A stretch of DNA of 42,677 bases from Fidelibacterota bacterium TCS52. Its GTDB lineage: Bacteria > Fidelibacterota > Fidelibacteria > Fidelibacterales > Fidelibacteraceae. The position numbers and the translations under genes were made by a program. Location of the stretch: positions 1 to 42,677 of the forward strand of contig LSCC01000005.1 of assembly GCA_001577215.1 (NCBI GenBank), read 5' to 3'. The notes below the pieces were generated by a model. It had not been told where the DNA came from and searched no databases. It saw nothing but the letters and a program-made list of their open reading frames with translations. This document shows, in pieces, positions 19,234 through 27,597 of the stretch; within the stretch, counting starts at the first letter, position 1, and the number at the start of each line of letters is the position of its first letter.

Positions 19234-20705
19234 TCTTACCATTTTTTATTATTATTCCTTTATTGACTGCCTTTTTAATTGCAATTGTTGCAGGGAAAAA
19301 AGATAATTTCGCTAACGGATTATCAATTTTTTCGTCACTATTACTTCTGTTGGGAGCAATTTATAATTTCTTTACACAAAACCAAGAAGTAATTGTTTAC
19401 AAAATTGGAAACTGGAAAGCACCGATTGGTATAAATTTAGTACAAGATTCGCTCACTATTTTTATGCTTATAATTGTTGGATTGATCTCACTTACATCGC
19501 TTATTTACTCGAGACAATATATTCGTCATATTTCTACAAATTGGAAATATTATGCTCTATTTATGTTTCTTATTACAGGAATGAATGGTGTTATTGTTAC
19601 GGGAGATCTTTTCAACCTGTTTGTTTTTATGGAGATTGCATTAATTTCTGCATTTGCCCTTGTTGCTTACGGAGGAAAAGCAGAAGAATTCGAAGCGGCT
19701 TTCAAATATGCAATTATGGGTGTCGTTTCTTCCACTTTTATATTAGTCGGAATTGCTATTCTTTATTCAGCAACTTCCACACTGACATTAGCAAAAATTG
19801 CCGAACAAATTCCAAATATCAGTTATAAAATAGTATATTTGGTAGGTGGAATATTTCTCATGGGATTTGGTTTAAAAGCAGCTATTATTCCATTCCATAC
19901 TTGGTTACCGGATGCTCATTCATCGGCTCCAGCTCCAATCTCAGCGATGTTATCAGGTGTATTGATCAAGGTTCTCGGAATATATGCTATAATTAGGATC
20001 TTTTTTAATGTATTCGGAGCACCCGAATTTTTCCTTAATATTTTTATGACATTGGGCGTTATTTCTATTTTAATTGCAGGATTTCTTGCAATTGCTCAAT
20101 GGGATATGAAAAGATTACTTGCTTACAGTAGTATCAGTCAAATAGGTTATATTCTTTTAGGACTAGGAATTGGTTCAACTTTAGGAATATTAGGTGCAGT
20201 TTTTCACTTATTTAATCATGCAATTTTCAAATCACTTCTTTTTTATAATGCAGGTTCAGTTGAAATGACTACCGGAACTCGCGACTTAAAGAAAATGGGA
20301 AAGCTTACAAAATTAATGCCTGTTACTTCAAAAACATCTATGATCGCTTCTCTTGCAATTTCAGGAATCCCACCTTTTAACGGATTCTTTAGTAAACTTA
20401 TTATTATTATTGCTGCTATTCAATCTGGACATCCATTCTTAACTGCTTTAGCCGTGATAGGAAGTATTCAGACATTAGCCGCTTTACTAAAAGTACAACG
20501 CTTTGGATTTCATAGTGAAAATAAAACAAAAATTACAAAAAATATAACGAGTTTCGGCATGAAATTTGCGATGATAACTCTAGCTTTTTTATGTTTCGCA
20601 GGAGCAATTGTAATCATTCCAGAAATTAAAGAAGTAACTTTAGATCCAATCGTTGAAGTAATTAACAATAATAGTGAATATATGAAAATAGTACTCGGGA
20701 GGTAA
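19230..20705 (+). CDS. mrpD: Na+/H+ antiporter subunit MrpD/MnhD-like (MbhH)
   Basis: GDLFNLFVFMEIALISAFALVAYGG (TM5 Glu present), AAIIPFHTWLPDAHSSAPAPISAMLSGVLIKVLGIYAI, DMKRLLAYSSISQIGYILLGLG. Confidence 0.94.
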   Translation: MILPFFIIIPLLTAFLIAIVAGKKDNFANGLSIFSSLLLLLGAIYNFFTQNQEVIVYKIGNWKAPIGINLVQDSLTIFMLIIVGLISLTSLIYSRQYIRHISTNWKYYALFMFLITGMNGVIVTGDLFNLFVFMEIALISAFALVAYGGKAEEFEAAFKYAIMGVVSSTFILVGIAILYSATSTLTLAKIAEQIPNISYKIVYLVGGIFLMGFGLKAAIIPFHTWLPDAHSSAPAPISAMLSGVLIKVLGIYAIIRIFFNVFGAPEFFLNIFMTLGVISILIAGFLAIAQWDMKRLLAYSSISQIGYILLGLGIGSTLGILGAVFHLFNHAIFKSLLFYNAGSVEMTTGTRDLKKMGKLTKLMPVTSKTSMIASLAISGIPPFNGFFSKLIIIIAAIQSGHPFLTALAVIGSIQTLAALLKVQRFGFHSENKTKITKNITSFGMKFAMITLAFLCFAGAIVIIPEIKEVTLDPIVEVINNNSEYMKIVLGR

Positions 20706-20711
20706 AAATAT

Positions 20712-21218
20712 ATGTCTCTAAAAAATAGAAGTAGGATAACTGTTTTTTTCTTATCATTGCTTGTCTGGTTTGCACTTACTGATATTACAAATCTACAAGA
20801 GGTAATTCTTGGTATTATTATTGCTATTTTTGTTGCCTTAATAGCCGGTCATTTTTTGATAACAACAGAAAAAAGAAAACATATTTTTAAAAGGATCGGA
20901 TATGCGCTTTTGTATATTATTAAATTCTTATGGGAAATTATAAAAGCAAATGTTCATGTTGCATATTTGGTTGTACATCCAAAAGTACCGATTAATCCCG
21001 GTATTGTTAAAATTAAAACTAAGCTTACAAAAGAATCAGCAATGACCATTCTTGCAAATTCAATAACACTTACACCCGGAACATTAACAGTTGATATCAA
21101 TCTAGAAAAACAAGAATTGTATATTCATTGTATTGATGTACATTCAAAAAAAATAGAAGACAACACAAAAGATATTGGTAATCGATTTGAAAAAATCTTA
21201 ATGGAGGTATTCGAATGA
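20712..21218 (+). CDS. mrpE: Na+/H+ antiporter subunit MrpE/MnhE-like (MbhA)
   Basis: ESAMTILANSITLTPGTLTVDINLEKQELYIHCIDV is the MrpE signature. Confidence 0.92.
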   Translation: MSLKNRSRITVFFLSLLVWFALTDITNLQEVILGIIIAIFVALIAGHFLITTEKRKHIFKRIGYALLYIIKFLWEIIKANVHVAYLVVHPKVPINPGIVKIKTKLTKESAMTILANSITLTPGTLTVDINLEKQELYIHCIDVHSKKIEDNTKDIGNRFEKILMEVFE

Positions 21219-21553
21219 AAATATTTCGTTGGATACTTGGAATAATTATTTTAGGCATTTTAGCATATTGTAATTTCTTTGTATACAAAGGTGAAATCAT
21301 ATTTAAATTAATTAATGTAATCCTATTTGCTTCATTGTTCGTTCTATATAGAGTGATTTTTGGGCCATCTGCCGCAGATAGAATTGTAGCTGTTGATATT
21401 TTCGGTATATTAATTATTGGATTATTAGCTATTATTGGATTATTTTATGATGAATCATTTTATATGGATATTGCACTTATTTGGGGGTTATTAAGTTTTA
21501 TTGCTTCACTTGCATTCGCAAAAATTTTAGAAAGGAGGCATCTTGATGATTAG
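21215..21553 (+). CDS. mrpF: Na+/H+ antiporter subunit MrpF/MnhF-like (MbhB)
   Basis: YRVIFGPSAADRIVAVDIFGILIIGLLAIIGLFYDESFYMDIALIWGLLSFIASLAFAK. Confidence 0.92.
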   Translation: MKIFRWILGIIILGILAYCNFFVYKGEIIFKLINVILFASLFVLYRVIFGPSAADRIVAVDIFGILIIGLLAIIGLFYDESFYMDIALIWGLLSFIASLAFAKILERRHLDD

Positions 21554-21881
21554 AGAAATAATTGGATTTGGTTTGATATATATTGGCGTTGTATTTGATT
21601 TTTTCGGTGTATTAGGATTAATTCGACTTCCTGACGTTTATAACCGTTTACAGGCTGCTACTAAAAGTGTTACTTTCGGCACTGGTGGAATTTTACTTGG
21701 AATATTTGTTCTTCAAGGGTTCAATAATTTTGGATTTAAGGCAATTTTAGGAATAATATTCATCTTCCTCGCCTCTCCTACCGCAGCTCATGCAATTTCA
21801 CATGCTTCTCACCGTAGCAATATCAAATTAGACGAAAAAACAGTCGTCGATCAATATGCAGAAGATAACGAAAATAAATAA
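21543..21881 (+). CDS. mrpG: Na+/H+ antiporter subunit MrpG/MnhG-like (MbhC)
   Basis: GVLGLIRLPDVYNRLQAATKSVTFGTGGILLG...SPTAAHAISHASHRSN. Confidence 0.92.
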   Translation: MMIREIIGFGLIYIGVVFDFFGVLGLIRLPDVYNRLQAATKSVTFGTGGILLGIFVLQGFNNFGFKAILGIIFIFLASPTAAHAISHASHRSNIKLDEKTVVDQYAEDNENK

Positions 21882-21908
21882 TTATTCTTTTTATAAATGG
21901 AGTAAAGA

Positions 21909-22511
21909 ATGTTTTTACCAAAATTACGAGAAGTAAAAGAAGCATTAACCTCTTTTTTTACAGCACCTTATACAACAAAATTTCCCAAAGAACCATTTGA
22001 ACCATCAAAACATTATCGTGGTTTTCCAAGATATGACGAAGAAGAATGCATTGGTTGTGGTGCTTGTGTTCAAGTTTGTCCGGCAACTGCTATCGAATTA
22101 TCTGACGATAAAGAAAATTTAAAACGTGTTCTAAGGGTAAACTATACATCCTGTATTCAATGTGGACAATGCGAAGAACATTGTACCACAGAAAAAGGTA
22201 TTATATGTACGACTGAATATTCGCACTCCACAAGCGATCTCAATGATCCTGACACTGTAGAAACAATCGAAAAAGAAATTGTTTTCTGTGAAGTATGCGG
22301 TGAAGTTATCGGATGTCGTGATCATCTTAACTGGATAAAGGAAAGATTAGGAGCAAAAGCTTATGCACATCCTAATTTCTTATTGGAAACACAAGCTCAA
22401 TTTTTTGATTTAGATCCTTCTAAACCAAAAGATAGAATACGAAGAGAAGATCAAATAAAAGAAGTATGCCCTAAATGCCGTTACAAAATCGTAGTTTCGG
22501 ATGAATTTTAG
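21909..22511 (+). CDS. NuoI/MbhN-like 4Fe-4S ferredoxin subunit with an extra Cys-rich C-terminal region
   Basis: EECIGCGACVQVCPATAI and TSCIQCGQCEEHCTTEKGI, then CEVCGEVIGCRDH...CPKCRYK at the C-terminus. Confidence 0.85.
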   Translation: MFLPKLREVKEALTSFFTAPYTTKFPKEPFEPSKHYRGFPRYDEEECIGCGACVQVCPATAIELSDDKENLKRVLRVNYTSCIQCGQCEEHCTTEKGIICTTEYSHSTSDLNDPDTVETIEKEIVFCEVCGEVIGCRDHLNWIKERLGAKAYAHPNFLLETQAQFFDLDPSKPKDRIRREDQIKEVCPKCRYKIVVSDEF

Positions 22512-22965
22512 TACTCTTGATAAATTACTTTTAAAATATAATAAAAAAGAAATCGTTTTTGTTGGATTGGGAAATCATGATCGTGGTGATGATGCAGCAG
22601 GTCTAATACTGCTTGATAAATTAGAAAATATTACGGATTATTCTAATTCCAACTTTATAAATGCAGGTAAAAATCCAGAAAATCATTTACAAGAAATACT
22701 TGATCATAATCCAAAAATCGTTGTTTTTATTGACAGCACTGAATTTAACAAAGACCCGGGAACAATTTCATTAATTGAATCGGAAAAAATTGATAAGTTT
22801 GATTTTAGTACTCATACATTTTCTATCGCTCTAATTGAAAAATATTTACTTAAACATAAAGATTTAAAAACCATTTATATTGGAATTCAACCAAAATCAA
22901 TGAATTTTGGTGATAAAGTTTCGAATGTTGTAAAAAATGAAATTGATATTTTTTTTAGTAAATAG
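22501..22965 (+). CDS. Hydrogenase maturation protease (HycI-like)
   Basis: FVGLGNHDRGDDAAGLILLDKL, IDSTEFNKDPGTI, FSTHTFSI, IYIGIQPKSMNFG. Overlaps the upstream gene. Confidence 0.85.
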   Translation: MNFSTLDKLLLKYNKKEIVFVGLGNHDRGDDAAGLILLDKLENITDYSNSNFINAGKNPENHLQEILDHNPKIVVFIDSTEFNKDPGTISLIESEKIDKFDFSTHTFSIALIEKYLLKHKDLKTIYIGIQPKSMNFGDKVSNVVKNEIDIFFSK

Positions 22966-22986
22966 ATAATAATTATTTTCTTTATA

Positions 22987-23625
22987 TTAAAAATTATATT
23001 TCATATTAATTATTAAAACATTCGTATTATTCCAAGTGTCTTTTTTGTTGCTTTCAAATAAGTAATAAATATTACCACTAAAATCATATATTATTGGAAA
23101 TGATAATCCCAAATAAATTCTATTCTTATTTAACTCATTTACCTTAAAATCATAAAATATTTCTTCATATATAGATGGCTGTAAATTAGAAAAATAATTT
23201 GTTAGTTTAAAACCAACTTTATTTCTGTACCTTAGTGAATTATCATCACTCTTTAATCTTAGCTCAATTCTACTTCTATTGCTTAAATTACATTTATTGA
23301 ATTGTTTTATTAATTTTAGATCAAAGTATGGACGATATTCTTGCTTCCATTCATTTTCTTTTTTAAAAAATATATGTTTATAACTTTCGCTAATAGAAAT
23401 CCACGAATTAATTTTTTTTCTAATACCAAAACCTAAAAAATTATAATGATTTTCCATATCATCTCTAAATCTAAATTCAGAAAATAGTTTAATTTCACAA
23501 TTATTTTTTAAAGTTGCACTCGTTTCTAAGTAATTCCAATATTCCTGATCTGCTTCAGCAAATAAAAAATTGTTACTAATAAAGTAATTTAATTCCATAA
23601 TTGATTTTATATGTTCTAATGCCAA
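22987..23625 (-). CDS. DUF2490-like putative outer-membrane beta-barrel protein
   Basis: EYWNYLETSATLKNNCEIKLFSEFRFRDDMENHYNFLGFGIRKKINSWISISESYKH; alternating beta pattern ending in an aromatic (MKYNF). The start is uncertain (TTG in the track). Confidence 0.6.
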   Translation of the reverse strand: MALEHIKSIMELNYFISNNFLFAEADQEYWNYLETSATLKNNCEIKLFSEFRFRDDMENHYNFLGFGIRKKINSWISISESYKHIFFKKENEWKQEYRPYFDLKLIKQFNKCNLSNRSRIELRLKSDDNSLRYRNKVGFKLTNYFSNLQPSIYEEIFYDFKVNELNKNRIYLGLSFPIIYDFSGNIYYLFESNKKDTWNNTNVLIINMKYNF

Positions 23626-23724
23626 AATTAATAATGTTAATGACCTTAACTAAATTTTACAGGACGATTTACAAAATACCACGATCAATCCTTAATATCG
23701 ACTCATATTATTTATCATTTTCCC

Positions 23725-23753
23725 TTGACTAAATAATAAATAAATGCTAAATT
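23725..23753 (+). promoter_or_regulatory. Putative promoter of the hypB-hox operon: TTGACT-N17-TAAATT(TA)
   Basis: Exact sequence ttgact aaataataaataaatgc taaatt, ~92 nt upstream of hypB; architecture matches the 10565 promoter. Confidence 0.5.
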
Positions 23754-23845
23754 TATGTTTTATAATGAGGGTATGTTTTATAAATAAAGTAAATTTATAA
23801 ATAGAAAAACTTTCTAATTATTAATGTTTAGGTGATTGAAAAAAA

Positions 23846-24505
23846 ATGCAAGAAAAAGAAATCAAAGTAATGAAAAAGATTTTAGCCACAAATGACAAAA
23901 TGGCCATGGAATTAAGAAATATTTTAAAAGAAAAGGGCGTTTTATTTATAAATTTAATGAGTTCACCCGGATCCGGAAAAACCACATTATTGGAAAATAC
24001 TGCAAAAAATTTTAATGGTAAATTAGCAGTAATCGAAGGTGATATTGAAACTACACTTGATTCTCAAAGAATATCAAACGCTGGAATGCTTTCTTATCAA
24101 ATAAATACCGGTCCTTTTGGTGGCGATTGTCATCTTGAATCAGGTTGGATCAAATCAGCTTTAGAAGAAATTGACTTGACTAATATTGATATTTTATTTG
24201 TTGAAAATATTGGAAATCTTGTTTGCCCTGCAGAATTTGATGTTGGTGCTCATTTTAACGTAGTTGTTTTAAGTACTACTGAAGGTGAAGACAAACCATT
24301 AAAATATCCTCTCGCTTTTCAAAATTCTTCTGTTTGTATTATTACAAAAACCGATCTAACACCTTACTTAGAAATAGATCTAAAACAATTAAAAGAAAAT
24401 ATTAAAAAAGTTAATCCAAAATTGAAAATATTGGAATTATCCTCAAAAACCGGTAACGGAATGGAAAATTGGTTTAATTTTTTAAATAAAAATAAATTAT
24501 CTTAA
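23846..24505 (+). CDS. hypB: Hydrogenase nickel incorporation GTPase HypB
   Basis: SSPGSGKTTLLENT, GDIETTLDSQRI, GPFGGDCHLESGWIKSAL (metal-site CH), VENIGNLVCPAEFDVG, KTDLTPYL. Confidence 0.95.
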   Translation: MQEKEIKVMKKILATNDKMAMELRNILKEKGVLFINLMSSPGSGKTTLLENTAKNFNGKLAVIEGDIETTLDSQRISNAGMLSYQINTGPFGGDCHLESGWIKSALEEIDLTNIDILFVENIGNLVCPAEFDVGAHFNVVVLSTTEGEDKPLKYPLAFQNSSVCIITKTDLTPYLEIDLKQLKENIKKVNPKLKILELSSKTGNGMENWFNFLNKNKLS

Positions 24506-24521
24506 ATGGGAGAAGAACAAT

Positions 24522-26324
24522 ATGGAAAAAACCGTAAATAATATTATTACCCATCACGCAAATGATAAAAAACGTCTCATGGATATGTTACTGAATATTC
24601 AAGAACAATTCAACTATATACCTGATGATGCAATTGATATTTTAGTTGAAAAATTAGATCTACCAAAGGTGCATATTTTAGAAACAATCTCTTTTTATCA
24701 TTTTCTTACACTAAAATACACCGGTAAATATACAATTTATTTAAATGACAGTGTTTCAGCATATATGAATGGTCGTAAAGAAGTAGCAAAAGCTTTTGAA
24801 GAAGAAATTGGGATTAAATTCAATTCGGTAACAAATGATGGACTGATTGGACTTTTCGACACTTCTTGTATTGGAATGAGCGATCAGGAACCATCAGCTT
24901 TAATTAATAATAAAGTTTTTACAAATCTTTCACCTGAAAAAGTAAAAGAGATTGTAAAAAACATGAAAGATGGAAAAGATATTAACAATTTAATGAAAGC
25001 AAATCTTGGCGATGGGAAAAACAGTCACAAACTTATTCATTCTATGGTCAATAACAATATTCATATAAAGAAAGCAATTTTATCTGACGATTATATACCT
25101 GGTTCGGCATTGTTGAAAATAATTGAACAAGAGAGAATGGAAGTTGTGAATGAGATAGAAAATGCTGAGCTTCGTGGTCGTGGTGGAGCAGGTTTTCCAA
25201 CTGACCTAAAATGGAAGTTTACAGCAAAAACACCTGAAGGTAAAAGATACATATTTTGTAATGCAGACGAAGGAGAGCCTGGGACTTTTAAAGATCGAGT
25301 AATACTAACTGAAAAACCTGAACTCATATTTGAAGGAATGGCTATATGTGGATATGCAATAGATTCTGATGAAGGAATACTTTATCTTCGTCATGAATAT
25401 AAATATTTGAAAAAATATTTAGAAAATATCTTAGATAAAATGCGTAAAAGAAATCTGCTTGGTAAAAATATTCTAGGACAAGATGGATTTAATTTTGATA
25501 TAAGAATTCAATTAGGCGGTGGAGCTTATGTCTGTGGTGAAGAAACTGCTTTACTTGAATCTACTGAAGGCAACAGAGGTGAACCTCGCTACAAGCCCCC
25601 CTTCCCTGCTGTTAAAGGATATTTAGATAGACCAACAGTAATTAATAATGTAGAAACACTTTGCTCCGTTGTGAAAATATTAAATAAAGGTAATTATTGG
25701 TTCAAAAAAATGGGAACAGAAGAGTCCCGGGGAACAAAATTATTAAGTATTTCAGGTGACTGTGAAAAACTGGGAATTTACGAGGTTGAATGGGGAATAA
25801 CAATAACTGAAATGCTTCATATGGCCGGAGCAAGTAATGTACAGGCAGTACAAATCGGTGGACCTTCCGGAAACTGTATTTCACAGGATGAATTTGAAAA
25901 TCAAATTCGTTATTCAGACCTCGGAACAGGTGGCTCAATTGTGATAATCGGCAATAAACGAGATTTATTAAAAGATATAGTTTTAAATTATACAAATTTC
26001 TTTATTGAAGAATCTTGTGGATCTTGTGTACCATGTAGAAATTTAATAGTTATCTATCGCAATACATTACAAAAAATTATTAATGGTAAAGGTGTCCAAG
26101 CTGATTTAGATAATATGTTAGAATGGGAAAAAGTAATGAAAATGAATAGGTGTGGATTAGGGCAAACTTCATTTCATCCAATTGTTACAACATTGAAAAA
26201 TTTTCCGAAACTTTATGAAAGCAAAATCCTTGAAGATTCAGACATAATCTCAACTTTTGACATTAATTCTGCAATTAAAGAATATTGTAATGCAACCGGA
26301 AGAAAACCAAATATTGAGGAGTAA
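24522..26324 (+). CDS. hoxF: HoxF-like NuoE-NuoF fusion, diaphorase subunit of an NAD-linked [NiFe]-hydrogenase
   Basis: N-terminal NuoE-like domain; RGRGGAGFPTDLKWKFTA (NAD/FMN); CGEETALLESTEGNRGEPRYKPPFPAVKGYLDRPTVINNVET; 4Fe-4S ESCGSCVPCRNL...MNRCGLGQTS. Confidence 0.93.
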   Translation: MEKTVNNIITHHANDKKRLMDMLLNIQEQFNYIPDDAIDILVEKLDLPKVHILETISFYHFLTLKYTGKYTIYLNDSVSAYMNGRKEVAKAFEEEIGIKFNSVTNDGLIGLFDTSCIGMSDQEPSALINNKVFTNLSPEKVKEIVKNMKDGKDINNLMKANLGDGKNSHKLIHSMVNNNIHIKKAILSDDYIPGSALLKIIEQERMEVVNEIENAELRGRGGAGFPTDLKWKFTAKTPEGKRYIFCNADEGEPGTFKDRVILTEKPELIFEGMAICGYAIDSDEGILYLRHEYKYLKKYLENILDKMRKRNLLGKNILGQDGFNFDIRIQLGGGAYVCGEETALLESTEGNRGEPRYKPPFPAVKGYLDRPTVINNVETLCSVVKILNKGNYWFKKMGTEESRGTKLLSISGDCEKLGIYEVEWGITITEMLHMAGASNVQAVQIGGPSGNCISQDEFENQIRYSDLGTGGSIVIIGNKRDLLKDIVLNYTNFFIEESCGSCVPCRNLIVIYRNTLQKIINGKGVQADLDNMLEWEKVMKMNRCGLGQTSFHPIVTTLKNFPKLYESKILEDSDIISTFDINSAIKEYCNATGRKPNIEE

Positions 26325-26326
26325 TA

Positions 26327-27040
26327 ATGAAAAAGAAATTTAAAATATTAATTGATGGAAAAGAGTTATCTGTAAAGCATGGTCAAACAATACTTGAAGT
26401 TGCAAGTAACAATGGAATATATATTCCAACGTTATGCAATTATGTAAATCTTGAGCCACAAGCTTCATGTAGAGTTTGCAGTGTAAAAGTAAATGGACGC
26501 CCAATGACTGCTTGTACTACAACAGTCAGACCTAAAATGGAAATTGAAAACGATACAAAAGAAATGAATGAACTTAGAAAAATCATTATTGAAACAATGT
26601 TTATTACAGGAAATCATTTTTGTCCATCTTGCGAAAAAAGCGGCAATTGTGAATTACAAGCACTTGCTTATAGATTGAAAATGGATGTTCCACAATTTTC
26701 ATATTCATTTTCTAATAAAGATATTGATGCTTCAAATCCAAAATTAATGATTGATCACAACAGATGTATAAAATGTAAAAGATGCGCTCGTGGAATAAAA
26801 ACTGATGATGGTAAAGATATCTTTGCATTCAAAAATAGAGGTAAAAAAATTATGATCAGTATCGATAACGAATTAGCAAAAAATATTTCAGATGAAAAAG
26901 CTCAAGAAGCAATGGACATCTGCCCTGTTGGTGCTATTCTGAAAAAAGAACGCGGGTTTATCGACCCTATCGGAACTCGCAAATATGATAATAAACCAAT
27001 CGGTAGTGATATAGAAAAACTTATGGAGGTTCGATCATGA
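26327..27040 (+). CDS. hoxU: HoxU-like Fe-S subunit (NuoG N-terminal type)
   Basis: 2Fe-2S TLCNYVNLEPQASCRVCSVKVNGRPMTACTT; NHFCPSCEKSGNCELQ; RCIKCKRCARG...CPVGAI. Confidence 0.93.
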   Translation: MKKKFKILIDGKELSVKHGQTILEVASNNGIYIPTLCNYVNLEPQASCRVCSVKVNGRPMTACTTTVRPKMEIENDTKEMNELRKIIIETMFITGNHFCPSCEKSGNCELQALAYRLKMDVPQFSYSFSNKDIDASNPKLMIDHNRCIKCKRCARGIKTDDGKDIFAFKNRGKKIMISIDNELAKNISDEKAQEAMDICPVGAILKKERGFIDPIGTRKYDNKPIGSDIEKLMEVRS

Positions 27041-27585
27041 GTAAACCGATAGTAGCAACCACAGCTTTAGCAAGTTGTTTTGGATGCCACATGTCTTTTT
27101 TAGATATTGATGATAGAATTTTGCAATTAATTGACTTGGTTGATTTTAATAAATCTCCAATTGATGACATAAAGACATTTACAAAAAAATGTGACATTGG
27201 AATAATTGAAGGTGGCGTCGCAAATTCTGAGAATTATCATGTCCTAAAAGAATTCCGTAAAAATTGTAAAATATTAATTTCATTAGGTGAATGTGCAATA
27301 ATGGGTGGCTTACCGGCAATGAGAAATAATAAAGACAGTATTGAAAGCTGTTTAAAAGAAGCTTATCAAGATTCACCATCTACAATCAATAAAAATAATA
27401 TTCTACCAAATGATGAAGAATTGCCTATGATTTTAGATAAAGTTTATCCTTGTCATGAGGTTGTAAAAATTGATTATTTTCTTCCGGGCTGTGCACCAAG
27501 AGCTGATTTAATTTGGGACGCACTTGTAGCTCTATTGAATGGCAAAGAAATTGATCCTGAATACAAAACATATAAATTTGATTAA
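27037..27585 (+). CDS. hoxY: HoxY-like [NiFe]-hydrogenase small subunit
   Basis: LASCFGCHMSFLDIDDRILQLIDLVDF, IIEGGVAN, SLGECAIMGGLPAMRN, FLPGCAPRADLIWDAL. Confidence 0.95.
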   Translation: MSKPIVATTALASCFGCHMSFLDIDDRILQLIDLVDFNKSPIDDIKTFTKKCDIGIIEGGVANSENYHVLKEFRKNCKILISLGECAIMGGLPAMRNNKDSIESCLKEAYQDSPSTINKNNILPNDEELPMILDKVYPCHEVVKIDYFLPGCAPRADLIWDALVALLNGKEIDPEYKTYKFD

Positions 27586-27597
27586 TAAGAGGTAAGA

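Noticed and set aside
19541-19828. 95-aa + strand ORF rich in Cys/Tyr
   Set aside because: Alternative frame inside mrpD; shadow ORF.
10714-22965. Formate hydrogenlyase or CO-dependent hydrogenase cluster
   Set aside because: No formate dehydrogenase or CO dehydrogenase gene is present in the window.
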